Origin: Phoma sp. XZ068 | Taxonomy: Eukaryota; Ascomycota; Dothideomycetes; Pleosporales; Didymellaceae | Assembly (NCBI GenBank): GCA_004835665.1 | Contig: RBKR01000019.1 | Span: 1,054,001-1,118,000 of the forward strand | Direction of reading: 5' to 3' | DNA length: 64,000 nt | Shown: piece by piece, positions 35,885 to 47,180 of the stretch | How positions within the stretch are numbered: the first letter of the stretch is position 1 | Layout: each line of letters begins with the position of its first letter | Notes under the pieces: model-generated | Told to the model about the DNA's origin: nothing | Database searches by the model: none | The model's input: the letters and a program-made list of their open reading frames with translations, nothing else | Position numbers and translations under genes: made by a program

Positions 35885-36379
35885 ATGGCACCAGGCGGCT
35901 TCGCCAGCATCGCCTTCGCGCGCGCCCTCTCCGCTGAACGCATCGCTTCAAAGTCCACATCGCCTACCTCCCTGCCGTCTTCGGCAGGAAACACATCAAC
36001 ATCGTCCTCGCTGGCTCAAATCACCGGAGCCGCCAGCCCCCGTGTCCAAGATACAGCAACACCTTCCTCACCATCTCGAAGTCCTCCAACCGAAACCACA
36101 GCAGCGCAAAGCATGCAGCCGGCTCAGATGAAGACCTCCACGCCGCTACGACAGCTTCCTGCTTCGCAGCCGCAGATCTACAGTCCCACCGCGCAGGGTG
36201 TAGGCATGAAGGCAAAGACGGTGCGTGGGGATATTCCTACTTCAACGCAGGGTAGTACTGCCGTAGCGAAGGCGAATGAAAGGACGCCGAATCAGCAGTT
36301 CGATGAAATTCTTGATGCGGAGATGTGGGAGAAGAGGAGGGTGGAGGGGGAGAGGGTGGGGAGGGGTGTTTGGTGGTGA
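35885..36379 (+). CDS. Hypothetical Ser/Thr/Pro-rich protein with GFxSIxFARxLSA motif
   Basis: Single-exon frame of 164 residues with ATG in an AAAATGG context; not recognised. The N-terminus PGGFASIAFARALSAERI matches that of the minus-strand gene at 33831. A low-complexity Ser/Thr/Pro/Ala-rich middle (about residues 22-110) follows, then a short conserved-looking C-terminal helix (FDEILDAEMWEKRRVEGER). No domain assigned. The shared N-terminal motif suggests a small family of unknown function. Confidence 0.6.
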   Translation: MAPGGFASIAFARALSAERIASKSTSPTSLPSSAGNTSTSSSLAQITGAASPRVQDTATPSSPSRSPPTETTAAQSMQPAQMKTSTPLRQLPASQPQIYSPTAQGVGMKAKTVRGDIPTSTQGSTAVAKANERTPNQQFDEILDAEMWEKRRVEGERVGRGVWW

Positions 36380-36616
36380 TTTTATTATTCGGTTTTGTGT
36401 CGTCGCTTCATTTCATTTCAGTCTATTGTACACTTACTTCACATACATACATAAATGCCTCTCTACTGTAATTCGAAAACCGCGTAACTAGGGTACGATA
36501 TCACGCGATGCCAAGCGATGCCATACGCCTCTTCTCCCTTTCCTCCTTCCGGAATAACAACGGCTACGTCCCTCGTGAACAAACCCGATCAAAGCGCTCA
36601 GACTAAAGCGTCACGT

Positions 36617-39600
36617 CTAACCCCTAACCCGCGCAGCGTTCTCATCCCGTTTCCCCATGTTCTCGCCAAACCCGAAACCCTTCTTGCCCTTCTTACCCTT
36701 CTTGTCGCCGAACTGCTCGTCGAACTTCTTGATGGCGGAGAGCGAAGACATGTCTTCAGAGATGGAGGCGCTGATTTCCTGCAATGCTGCATCGAAGTGG
36801 CGCGGTAGTAATGTTCGGATGGCGGGGAAGTTGTAGTCCACGCCGCGTACAAGATGCGCTGGGGTGGGAGTCGCGGACGATGAGGGTATCGAGGGTGATG
36901 ATGGAGGTGTGGGGAAGGATGGGGTGGGTGGTGGTGCGGGCGGGCCGTCGGTGTGGTGCAGGAATGCTGGTGTTGCTGCTGGATCCTTCTCGGCTCCTTC
37001 TGCCGCAGTGGCCTCTTCCGGCGGCGGCGTCAAGAGAGTGGCTTCCGCGGCAGCCTTGGCGGCGACTTCATTTTCTTCCTTTACGCATGCTAGCGCGGCG
37101 GAGACGGCAACGTTCTTCAGATCGCTGCCGCTGTAGAAGGGTGTGCGTTTGGCTAGATCGTCGAGGTCGACTGCGGGATCGAGCTGTTCACCCTTGAGGT
37201 GGATACGCAGGATCTCTTTGCGGTCTGCCTGTGTGGGAAGGTCGACGAGGAGACGTCGCGGAAGTCGTCGAATGACCGCGTCGTCGAGATCGAACGGCCT
37301 GTTTGTCGCGACCATAACGAAGACGCTGAGATCGTTTAGACCGTCCCACTCTTTCAGGAACTGGTTCAGGATGTCCCTGTGGCTGGTACGCTCGCGCATC
37401 GCATCTCTGCTTGCGAAAACAGCATCTGCTTCATCCAGGAAGACAATGCAAGGCGACAACTTGCGGGCCAGCGAGAAAATGGCAGCAACATTCTTTTCAC
37501 CCTCACCCACATACTTGTCCATGATCTGGGAGCCGGACACTTCGAGCACAGTACTGCCAGACTCTTTGGCTACGGCTTTGGCGAGCAGTGTCTTTCCGGT
37601 ACCTGGAGGTCCGTACAGGAGCGCGCCGGAGATCTTTTCGGTGGCGAGAATACCGTAGTTGAACGCATCCGGACGAAGGAGCGAGAGTGAGGTTATGGTG
37701 CGAATCGAGTCGACGGTTTCTTTTGGTACGTGGACCTGGTCGAATGTTGTCTTGATCTGCTCAGGGTTTGCGATGCCTGATATTAGGCGCTTCTCGTGCT
37801 TGGTCGCACTTGCGGTGATGCGCTGAAGGTCGCGCTGACGCTGTAAGTCGACTTCGCTATGCCTTTTCTTCGCCTTCACATGGGCTTCGGCTTCCGGACC
37901 CAGATCCTGCCGAGGCTGTTGCTTCTGTAGTGTTTTGTCGAACGAAAGGTACTTGACAGTGTCGCTGGTCTTCAACAGTCCCATAGCTAGGGCGACATGA
38001 GCCCAGTTCACCTGGCCTTGTTCAGTTTCTTGTTGTGTTGATCCGACGGGGTTCGTGACGTGCAACCCAAGAGCGGTCAGAGCTATCCTGTGTACCTCGT
38101 CGTAGGTCAATACTCGATTGAGGTACGCCTCTGGTATGATAGCTGCGAAGTTTCGGTGGTGTTGAATAGTCAATTCCATATCCGAGATGCGTGCAGCTGC
38201 CACAGGGTCCAACGATCGAAGCATGTCTTGCGTGTGAAGCATATTAATGCCACAGAACTTACCCCTTTCCTTTGGGGATAGAACCGTGGATCCAACCTCA
38301 CCCTTCGACATGGCATTGGACTCGTCTAACAGAGATGTCTTGTCCGAGTCCGCTGCTACTACAATGGTCCTGAAGAAGCTGCTCTCGCCTTCGGTCTGCA
38401 GGCCATGCACGCCGCTAGCGGAGAGGTCAGGCGTAAGTTCCAGTGAGCAAGTGCTGCCAACGATCATGATGCTTTCGCCAGCACTTCGTCTTTTGCGGAC
38501 GATTTCCTCGAGCTTTTGAATGATGCGACCACCATAGTGTGTAGCATTGAGCTCCTTGAAGTCCCTGACATAGATGATCTTCGACTTTTTTGGCACTTGG
38601 ATTCCTGATGGAACAGAGCCAACATTTACAGACATATTTATCCCAGGTCTTGCGGCTGCTGGCAGAGCAGAGTTGAGTTCGAGCGGCAGACCTTCAGAGC
38701 TGACAGAGTAGTCGAAGAAGTTGGGATCACTTCCTCTGCGTTTCTTCGATCCCGCTTCCGGCGAGGTTCGCAGCTCGAAGCCTTCATTGCCAATAATGTT
38801 GCGGCTCTGCTTCAGCTCACTAGCATCGATCAAAGCTTCGAGCAGTGTTGCGAGCTTCAGGTCCTCCAGCTGTATCTCGCTCTGGCTTTGAACGCGGTTT
38901 GGTTCGTCGCCGAGTGCGTTGGCTGACGTCTCAAAAGGGTTTGACGAAATTGGCTGTCCGGCTTTGAACTTGTTCGAGAGCTCCTTGATCGATGCTAGCG
39001 CAGAGAGGGGTAAGATGAGGGGAAATGCGCCCATCTTGGGCTTCTCTGAGTGGTCCATGGACGAGGGCTGAGCGGATTCAACATCTTCTTCAGCCCCATC
39101 CTCCTTCTCCATCTCTTCGAAGGCGTTGGCAAGCTCGGAACTAAGGCGATAGGTTTCGTAACCCAGCGAGCGTATCGATCGTGGCGATGGCTCTACACCC
39201 TCGCCGAGGTAGTCTCCTGCCAATTGTGCAAGGTCATTTGCACGCAGCACGACCAGATCAGAATCCATCTCCAGCGCAATGGTCTCGACGGCCCTATCCA
39301 GGAGTAGTTCGTGATCAGGGACTGGCGAGTGAAGAATTAAATTGGTCTTGGTAGCCGGAAATGTGTTTCCGATGGATGGGCGTAGTGAAGACAGCGCTGC
39401 TGCCATGTTGGCACGGACCTCGGCGAGGACGACAGGCGAGAGACGCTTCGAGCCTCGTGATGACCGTGACTTTGCATGCTCCCTCTTGAGCATGTATCGC
39501 TGCGTCTTGCTGTTCAGCTCGTTCACTCGGTCGGCGAGCGGCTTGCTTGGATCCGCTTTCAACTCTTGGGTAGCATTGAAGAGCTGTTCGCGCAGCTCCA

Positions 39601-40297
39601 AACGGATACGTAGTTCTTCTTCGCCCATGGAATGTGCCTTGTTGTCTATAGGGCCCAAGGGTTCAGCCTCAAGACTTGAATCGGTCTCGGCGGCGATTCT
39701 CTCCTCCAAGTATCGCTCGATCTTGCGCTTCTCTTGGTCATCCAGACGCCGCCCCCACAGGCCTCGGACCAGGCGCGCGAGCACCTTGACGGCATCCAAG
39801 TCCTTGGTGGCTGGTATCGAACATGTCGCGCTCTCTCCTGTCTCTGTGTGTGTAATGGAAACAGAGAGTGCCTTGGGAGTGATGTGCTGCTGCAGCTCGT
39901 TGGGGACATCCTCGCGGCGCAGCACGCGTCTCTTGAGGAACCAGTCCGGGATGTTTACTGGCGGGAGGCCCTGCGCCTTTCTCCCCCTCTGCTGCCGGCG
40001 CTGGGCTGCAAGGTATCTCCGTGTAGTTTCCCGTGACCGCTGCACCTTTTGCGCCAACAGGTCGGGGTCTTCGTTTGCTATCTCGGCCTCTGTCGCCTTC
40101 TCGCGGTCGGTCTTGTCGGCGCCATTCTCGCCAACGGGGGTGCTGTCTGGTTCCGGAGGCGGTGTCGACGCGAATGCGAGCGCGCGTGTGGTGTGTAGTG
40201 AGCGTATGCGTGGAATCGACGGGTAGCGGCGGCCGCGGATTAATCGTGCTGGAGCTCGTCCTGTCGATGCTCGCAGTGCAGACCGTATCGCATACAT
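36617..40297 (-). CDS. Large mitochondrial-type AAA ATPase, Msp1/ATAD1-like AAA module
   Basis: Predicted 1226-residue protein, single exon. The start at 40297 (MYAIRSALRAST) gives an Arg-rich, acid-poor leader of about 45 residues typical of mitochondrial targeting. The frame extends upstream to 40507, but that part is not needed. Middle regions are long and unfamiliar, with charged linkers. The AAA domain has Walker A GPPGTGKT (about 896-903), Walker B IVFLDE (about 951-956) and a sensor/arginine-finger segment FVMVATNRPFDLDDAVIRR; this order and DEADAVFASRD resemble the meiotic-clade AAAs Msp1/ATAD1. A Pro-rich insertion of about 70 residues follows and the C-terminus is Lys/Gly-rich. Likely a membrane-protein-extracting or DNA/RNA-associated mitochondrial ATPase; precise role not inferable. 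Confidence 0.85.
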   Translation of the reverse strand: MYAIRSALRASTGRAPARLIRGRRYPSIPRIRSLHTTRALAFASTPPPEPDSTPVGENGADKTDREKATEAEIANEDPDLLAQKVQRSRETTRRYLAAQRRQQRGRKAQGLPPVNIPDWFLKRRVLRREDVPNELQQHITPKALSVSITHTETGESATCSIPATKDLDAVKVLARLVRGLWGRRLDDQEKRKIERYLEERIAAETDSSLEAEPLGPIDNKAHSMGEEELRIRLELREQLFNATQELKADPSKPLADRVNELNSKTQRYMLKREHAKSRSSRGSKRLSPVVLAEVRANMAAALSSLRPSIGNTFPATKTNLILHSPVPDHELLLDRAVETIALEMDSDLVVLRANDLAQLAGDYLGEGVEPSPRSIRSLGYETYRLSSELANAFEEMEKEDGAEEDVESAQPSSMDHSEKPKMGAFPLILPLSALASIKELSNKFKAGQPISSNPFETSANALGDEPNRVQSQSEIQLEDLKLATLLEALIDASELKQSRNIIGNEGFELRTSPEAGSKKRRGSDPNFFDYSVSSEGLPLELNSALPAAARPGINMSVNVGSVPSGIQVPKKSKIIYVRDFKELNATHYGGRIIQKLEEIVRKRRSAGESIMIVGSTCSLELTPDLSASGVHGLQTEGESSFFRTIVVAADSDKTSLLDESNAMSKGEVGSTVLSPKERGKFCGINMLHTQDMLRSLDPVAAARISDMELTIQHHRNFAAIIPEAYLNRVLTYDEVHRIALTALGLHVTNPVGSTQQETEQGQVNWAHVALAMGLLKTSDTVKYLSFDKTLQKQQPRQDLGPEAEAHVKAKKRHSEVDLQRQRDLQRITASATKHEKRLISGIANPEQIKTTFDQVHVPKETVDSIRTITSLSLLRPDAFNYGILATEKISGALLYGPPGTGKTLLAKAVAKESGSTVLEVSGSQIMDKYVGEGEKNVAAIFSLARKLSPCIVFLDEADAVFASRDAMRERTSHRDILNQFLKEWDGLNDLSVFVMVATNRPFDLDDAVIRRLPRRLLVDLPTQADRKEILRIHLKGEQLDPAVDLDDLAKRTPFYSGSDLKNVAVSAALACVKEENEVAAKAAAEATLLTPPPEEATAAEGAEKDPAATPAFLHHTDGPPAPPPTPSFPTPPSSPSIPSSSATPTPAHLVRGVDYNFPAIRTLLPRHFDAALQEISASISEDMSSLSAIKKFDEQFGDKKGKKGKKGFGFGENMGKRDENAARVRG

Positions 40298-41578
40298 ACG
40301 GGCGTTGAGGGCAATCCCTGGGTGAGGACGGGAATGCGCCTGCTGAGAAGATGGCAGATAGGAGGGTTGGTTAGGGAGCGACGCGGCGCCGTGTCTTGTC
40401 ACGTCGGCTTGACTTTTCTGACGTTCAAGGGTTCCTTCCCAGCGGCAAGCGGCGCGCTTGACGCGGGTAGTCGGCGAATCACAGGCCAGCAACGCCGCAG
40501 CAGTCAACGGTCAAGTGTTGCATGTGTAGATGGCTTGAGCTCTTGGGCAGGAGCTGGTGGTGTGCCACTCTGACTCGAGAACTTCATAATTGGAAAACTG
40601 TCTCTTGGATTGGTCTGGCGATAGGGGCACTCTGTGGATGCCGGCCTCCTGTGCAAAAGAACCCTGTATACGCCCCTTGTTGAAGCGTTGCCAAAGCAGG
40701 CATAACACATCCATCATCTTGTCCTCACAGCTGGCAGATGGAAACCGTAAGCTTTGGAACGAATGTCGTAGGTGTGGCATTTGACGATTCCCCACAAACA
40801 TCTATCCATACTGGCTGCTGGCTTGTGCTTTGTTTACACAGCTCTTGTACAGCCGTCCAGCACAAGTCCTGCACAAATGCACAACGGCTGCGGTGATGTC
40901 AGACGATTGTGATAGTCGATGTAGTGCTCGTGCTGATGCTCCATTCGTAGCACGGCAGACGGGTACCTGCATGATCGATGCTGGGATTCCAAGCTGCCCA
41001 CCCTCATGAGCGCTTTGAGGCTTGCAACAACGGTGTGACGATGCACAACAACTCGACCAACCTCGAGGACGTCAACTCGCGATGCCTCAACGGGGAAAGC
41101 TGCAAATCTTGGAATGTGACGGATGTGATAAGGCTTACCGAGCCCCTCTTACTGGACGGTACCTGAGGCTGAAGAGGCACGGCCTCGATGATCGCTCTCC
41201 TCGTCCGTGTTGACCGCCGACGAAACGGGGCGAGCTCTCCCCATTCATCGCGCATGGGTCCCTAGAGTTGCGGCAGGCGCGACTTTTCACTCTCACCCCT
41301 CGGCTGCTGCTCAATTGGGCACAAGTCACGACTGGACATCCCCGACGGCCCCGTGGGAGGAGACGCATTGCCAGGCTCGCGTGCCGGTGTTTCCTCACCA
41401 ACGAGCAAATAGCAACAAACCACGATCAAACCCGCGCAGCTGCACAGCAAGCCCAAGCACATCCACAATCACCGCCGCCTTGTCTCGCAAGCAGACCCTG
41501 GACTGTGCCATGACGTGTAGTTGAGATGTCTGATAATAACCATCGCTCTCCTTCTCCTCGATTGACCTGGAGAAAGCG
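40298..41578. other. Divergent promoter region
   Basis: About 1.3 kb between the start codons of the AAA ATPase and the WD40 gene. Open frames on both strands are short and lack features. A G+C-rich stretch near 41200-41350 is typical of fungal promoters. Confidence 0.4.
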
Positions 41579-44500
41579 ATGTCGCTTACTCCGTCCAACG
41601 CCCGGATGAGGGATGCAGCCCTCGGGCCCGGCATCAAGCTCACGCCCACGCCCTCGCCCTTCACGAGCGTCAAGAGCTATCCCCGCTCGCCCGTCAAGGC
41701 GGCCCGCGCCGAAGCCACTCTCGCCCTGCGGACCGTCATAGGAACGACCACCAGCTCCGCCAATGCCTTTGACAGTCTTCCCACCGCGCGCTGCTTCGCA
41801 TACACCGCAGGCGCCGCTGCCGTCATATCGACCGTCGACGAGCAGCACAACATCTCCCAGCGCTTCTACCGCGCTCGGCCCACGACCAACCCTATCAATT
41901 CCTCCTCATCCATATACGGCGGGCCTGCGACGCCCACACAGAACGAGAGCCGCAACCGCGCAGCGGCGTCATTGCGCGATGCTGGCTTAGGGGGATCGCC
42001 ACTTGCATCGCCAGCAACCAACGAGTGGAACGACTCGCCCAACAACAGAGCATGGACGGCCCGAGAAAGGATCAAGGCCGCAACGTGCGTCAGCTTCAGT
42101 CCAGACGGCAAGTTCTTGGCTGTAGGCGAGGTGAGTTACCATCCTCCCGTTAACCGCTGTACCGCATTCGCTAACCCATGCACAGACAGGGTACAAACCT
42201 CGCGTACTCATCTTCTCCAACGCCCCGGACGCGCCCTCAGATACACCGCTTACGGCCCTGGCTGAGCACTCGTTCGGCGTCAACTGCGTAGCTTTCAGTC
42301 CGGACTCGCGCTACCTAGCAAGCATTGGGACAGCCCAAGATGGCTTTCTATACGTGTGGAGCATCAACCCTCGCACTGGAGCCGCTACATTGCACTCCAG
42401 CAACAAGTGCGTCAGCAACATCAACCGGATGACTTGGATGGGGAACAAACTCATCACCGTGGGCACGCGACACGTCAAAGTTTGGTCTCTCGAAGAGCGC
42501 AATCCAGTCCAACGTGTCTCAAAACCACGCCAGAGCGACATGTTCTCAGGCAGCACACACAAGCCACTCTCTGGCAGAAATTGCCTCCTGGGAGACCTGC
42601 AGGACGCAACGTTCACGAGTGTGTGTCAAGTAGCTCCCAATAAGGCGATTGTGGCATCTGAGCGCGGCGACCTATGCCTCGTTGACGAGACAGACCGCGA
42701 GCAGAACTTTTCCCGCGTAGCGCACGCTGGGTTCTCAGTCAGTTCCATGGCCGCCGACGGCAAGGGACGATTACATCTTGCAGGTAGTCACGGGGGCTTG
42801 AAGACGCTCACAGTAACCAGCCTCACCAGCAAACTAACCCCGCCACCATCGCCGTCATCTCAAGGCTCAAGAGGCAACTCGCCTACTATATCCATTACAG
42901 ACTGCAGCAATCAGATCAGTGCAATCGCGTGTCTTGCAGAACACATCGTGACAGTGGATTCTCAGCGCGCTATCCGCCTATCAAACCTGTGCGGGGCCAG
43001 CACGACGTCGAACGACTTGACAGCCGCTTCTCATGCCCTGGACGACGAGACAAGCATCGGCGATGTAATACACACGCTTCCAGCTCACGGCGACTCTGTG
43101 CTTGGCGTCAGAGTGCTCTCTCGACCCAACAATCTCGATGCATCATACTACACGTGGGCTGCTGGTGGTAGCGTCATATTCTGGAGCCACACTGGTAGCA
43201 CTCAGAGATCTCTTCAGGTGGCACTCGAGCAGCCTATTGGCCCTGATTCTGTAACGAACGAACTACGGACCGTTCGTGCCTCATTTGATGCCAGCTTCCT
43301 TGTTACTGGAGATAAGATGGGTGTGTTGAGGATTATCGACTGCAGATTTGAAGCTGTAATCTTTGAGTCAAGAGCGCATTCGAACGAGGTCACCAGCATT
43401 GCCATCTTCGAAGATGACAGCTCCACCCTGGTTGCCTCTGCAAGTAGGGATCGTACCGTACAGATCTTCAGTCGGGACAAGGGCAAGTGGACGCTACTGC
43501 AGACTCTGGACGAGCATGCTGGAGCCGTCCTTGGCATACAGTTCTCACAAACAGGCACTCGTCTTGTCTCGTCGTCAAGTGACCGCAGTATCGTTGTGCG
43601 CGAGATGCTGTCCCGGGAAGAGGCTGGCGAGACCATACGCGTTTTCAACTTCCTACGCTGCATAGCGTTCAAATCCACGCCAGTATCAATGACCTGGGAC
43701 GTTGATCAGGACGATGTACTGATCGCATCGACTGTCGATCGCCAAGTACACAAGTACGATCTGCAGAGTGGCCAGTGTCTCAGTAACTTCAAAGCATCAG
43801 ACAGCGACGGAGGTGACGCTGTTGTACTGCACTCATTGGCTCATATCCCACGCGAATGGGGCTCCCCGCTTATTGCGGGAGTGTCCAGCACCGATAAGTC
43901 AATACGTATCTACGACGAGAGCGGCACGCTGCTCGCTCGTGACTGGGGACACACTGAGGGGGTAACTGATATTGCATTCGTCCAGCCTTCGAACTCACAG
44001 GAGGAAGACTCGCGTGAGAAATCGCTTGTCACAGTTGCTGTGGATGGAACAACTTTTGTTTGGGACTTGACATTGCAATCTCCGTATCGCCAGGAGATGT
44101 CCAAGTCGATGGATGTACTCGGCACACCAGCACAATCAACAACAGGTCTCTTGGCGAGCAAGCCTCCACTACGTCGTGTTCTATCGCAGTCAGAGATAGC
44201 TAAGTTTCAACGATCACCAGAGGAGAGCGGTTCCGCGACACCCACCGGGAACCGATCTCCTACACTGAAGAAAAAGTTCTCAAAATACACACTCGAGAGG
44301 ACACAAACACCGAAGCTTGACCCATCACCACTGCCTAGCAGTGTGCGAGAGAAGAGAACTGGAGGCGCAGGAAATCACACATTCCTGCGCAGGAAGAACA
44401 ACTCACCGTCGCCACCCGCCTCACCAAGATCACGTGTCTCACAAAGGCGTACTTCAGTAGATGTCAGGTCAAGATCAAACCTTAAGGCGGCTGCAAATGA

Positions 44501-44936
44501 GCATAGTACCCTTGCAGGTGCGAGCGAAGGATTCTGCAGGCAGCTGAAAGCGTACCGCAAACGCCTCACCAACAGTACCGAGACACTGGATATCGACCTG
44601 GTCAAGGAGATCCAGCGCGAGCTTGCTGCAACCGCACGAGCGGTCGGTGAGCGAGCCAAGACGAAGGAATTCGACGAGACAGTTATGGCAAGGCTTCTGG
44701 ACCAGTACTCCGAGCGGCTTGTGAACATACTCGACGAAAGAATTGCCGCCAGCGTGGCTTTACGGACTCGCCAGGACAGTGAAGCTGCCCTATCGACGCC
44801 GGTGAGGTCACCTGCAGATTATAGGCGGTCACCTAGCCCACTTGGGCAGCATACTGATACGACTATGGGAGACGAGGAGGTCCTCACTCCAACGACGACA
44901 GCGACTGAAACGATAAAGGGGACATTAAAGAGGTGA
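41579..44936 (+). CDS. WD40-repeat scaffold protein, WDR62/MAPKBP1-like
   Basis: Predicted 1100 residues. Exons 41579-42130 and 42186-44936; 55-bp intron (GAG|GTGAGT...CACAG) in phase 0. After a Ser/Pro-rich N-terminus, two tandem beta-propellers appear to fill roughly residues 165-750, with WD-type repeats such as CVSFSPDGKFLAVGE, CVAFSPDSRYLASIG, VASASRDRTVQIFS and LVSSSSDRSIVVRE. The C-terminal 350 residues are Ser/Pro-rich with a short coiled-coil-like segment (RELAATARAVGERAKTKEF). This layout (two propellers then a disordered tail with helix) fits the WDR62/MAPKBP1 family, which scaffolds MAP-kinase or cell-division machinery; other WD40 families remain possible. Confidence 0.78.
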
Positions 44937-47180
44937 CGAGGATTTGGAGTGAAGATGTTATGATCTCGAAAAGTTCACGACAAGGCGTTTGAGTAATGGG
45001 TGGGTTTTAGAATAGCATTCGGCGTTGGATCTGTCACACGCATCACTAGTACTCAACATACTGTATTGAGTACACATAATCTTAGTCTTTGGTTCTGCCT
45101 TTCAGAACGCTCCAAGAGATAGCGTCGTTGATCTACTTCCTTCGATGGTAGAGTCTTGCAAGGCTATGAACACTATTATCTCTTGAGAAAACTGCGCCTG
45201 CCTCCAAGCCTCGATTGCTACGACGATCTCAGTCTGTGTTCGCACCCGCTCCTCTCAGCCCTCGACTGACTCTGACTCCCCTTTCACAACCCTTACACCA
45301 ATGCTCATCTCTCTTCAAAAGCAGCAGATTCAATACACATTCGCCATCTCGATCTACTTCCGATTTTCCAAATCCCAAGCAGCGGGGCCCCCGCAGCGCT
45401 ACCCACTGGCACCGACACTCTAGCCTGCACCTCGGATCTCCTGAGACTCCCATTGGTCAGCGTCATTGGGAATATTCACGCCTAGACTTGACAAACGTCA
45501 GCCAATGCTTCAACAGGGTCGACCGTGTGAGTGCAGCTCAACGGGATGACGGCGGCCAAGTATACCTCCGACCTTTATCGCAAGATGTGCACTCGAAACC
45601 TGAGTCTGGCCTGAACCGGCAGTGCTCTTCCGAAACTCAAGATGAGTGAACTCAGCTCGGCGTTTTCATATCAGCTCAGAGAAGCGAGCGACACGCAGAC
45701 ATCAATATCAGCTTCGAGTCTGATATTTCCCCGTCGTGTCGTCCGCAGCGACGGGTTTGTAGCCAGTGCGATCGCTAGGCGCCCGCTGCATGCAGTAACC
45801 CCCGGACAGCCATCAGAAAGCTTAGCGCAACTACACGACCACTAACCACCCAGTCGCGGCGAGTCCCTTCGTGACTTGCAGCTCGGGGAGCCGCACGTCA
45901 AATACCCCCAGGAGACCCCGGACCCCAGATGTACACGCCGACGTCGCAGAACAGCGATAGAATAGGCCGCGCTCTTGAATCGGGATGCTCTGCGGTTCGG
46001 TGGAGCGTGTTTTGCCGTTGCCGGTGCCTCGGGCTATTACTTCCCCAGGTCCGGAGCTGTGGACCCTGTGAATGCTTGCAGCTGTCGCGTGGTGGATAGG
46101 AACGCCGCAAAGCTGTGTAACCTCGAGTACTGCGCCTAGACAACAGAGCTGAGGATTGAAGAAGATCACTGCTCCTTTGTCTCTTCTTATGCATGAGATT
46201 ATGTTAGGGTTTCAAAGGCAAATGCAAGGCAGATTGCTACAGCACGCCTTACGGCGCAGTTGCGAGCTTCTCGAAGTGAGCATACAGGAATAGGGTAGTC
46301 TAGCAAAGACCCTGGCCATACATACCAATGCAGTTTCCAATTATTTTCTACTGGGGTACATTGCACGCCGCCTGACTGCTGACCCACTGCTCATCTTGCC
46401 CTAGATTTCAAGATTTCAAGACCCCACCAGCATAACAAAAAAAGAGCTCCGAGCAACGGAGCAGTAGCAGCAACACGGCAGAACGAGAATCACAGTTCAC
46501 GAGGCAATTTCCAGCGTCCAATTGTATAGAAATTGGGGTCAGCCCACTACGGCCGCGGTTATGGTTAGCATGTAATCCGGAGAAACGGAGCTGGGCTGGT
46601 CTACCCGCGTTGGTAAGTGGTCGACGGTTCAACCAACGAGCTGTGGGCCCAGACAATGGCCAGGGACTTGTTCGTCATATTCCATGTCCCCGCAGCGCGC
46701 TCGCTCACGAGGGGTAAAGTCGTAGGACTAGGAGTTCCCGGCTGTGCTGCGAAAGGGTGCGATCGGCCTTGTGACGAGCAGCAGCTTAAGAAGCCGCTCG
46801 CCCTTGGAGTCGAGCCGTAAACTTATTGCAACTTGAGCTTGACTACCCATCTCACTCTGCTGTGCCTGCCCCGCTCTTATTAACAGTACACTCTGCGCGG
46901 TAGACAATACCCCTATTACGCGACGAAGCTCCACTTTGACAGACACTTGTTCTCCGAGCTTGTCCCCAGCAGCTTCAATTTGGGCCCCTGCGGCAATCAA
47001 GCGTCCCACCGAGCCCTTTACCCGGCCATTGAGACATATAACTGCGCCAGAGACCCGTTTCGCCGACCTTTGGCCCTCGGAAAGCTCTCGCCCACTTCCC
47101 TCGTCCTTTGCGCGCGCTCTCCGAGCTCTCTCCTTTGCTTCCAGAGGCACTGCAGCTGCGCAAGCAAGCAAGCAAGCACC
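44937..47180. other. Intergenic region of about 2.2 kb
   Basis: A plus-strand open frame at 45215-45649 begins with TTG and has low-complexity Ser/Pro content, so it is not called. The 46800-47180 part is a C-rich promoter or leader of the acetyl-CoA synthetase gene; it includes a CAAGCAAGCAAGCAAG tract just before the start codon. No RNA gene recognised. Confidence 0.4.

Noticed and set aside
38257..38262. GTAAGT inside the AAA ATPase frame that could start an intron
   Set aside because: The nearest acceptor gives a 36-bp intron, too short, and the frame through it (KFCGINMLHTQDM) looks coding.
45215..45649. 144-residue plus-strand frame
   Set aside because: Begins with TTG, Ser/Pro low complexity, no ATG in a good context.
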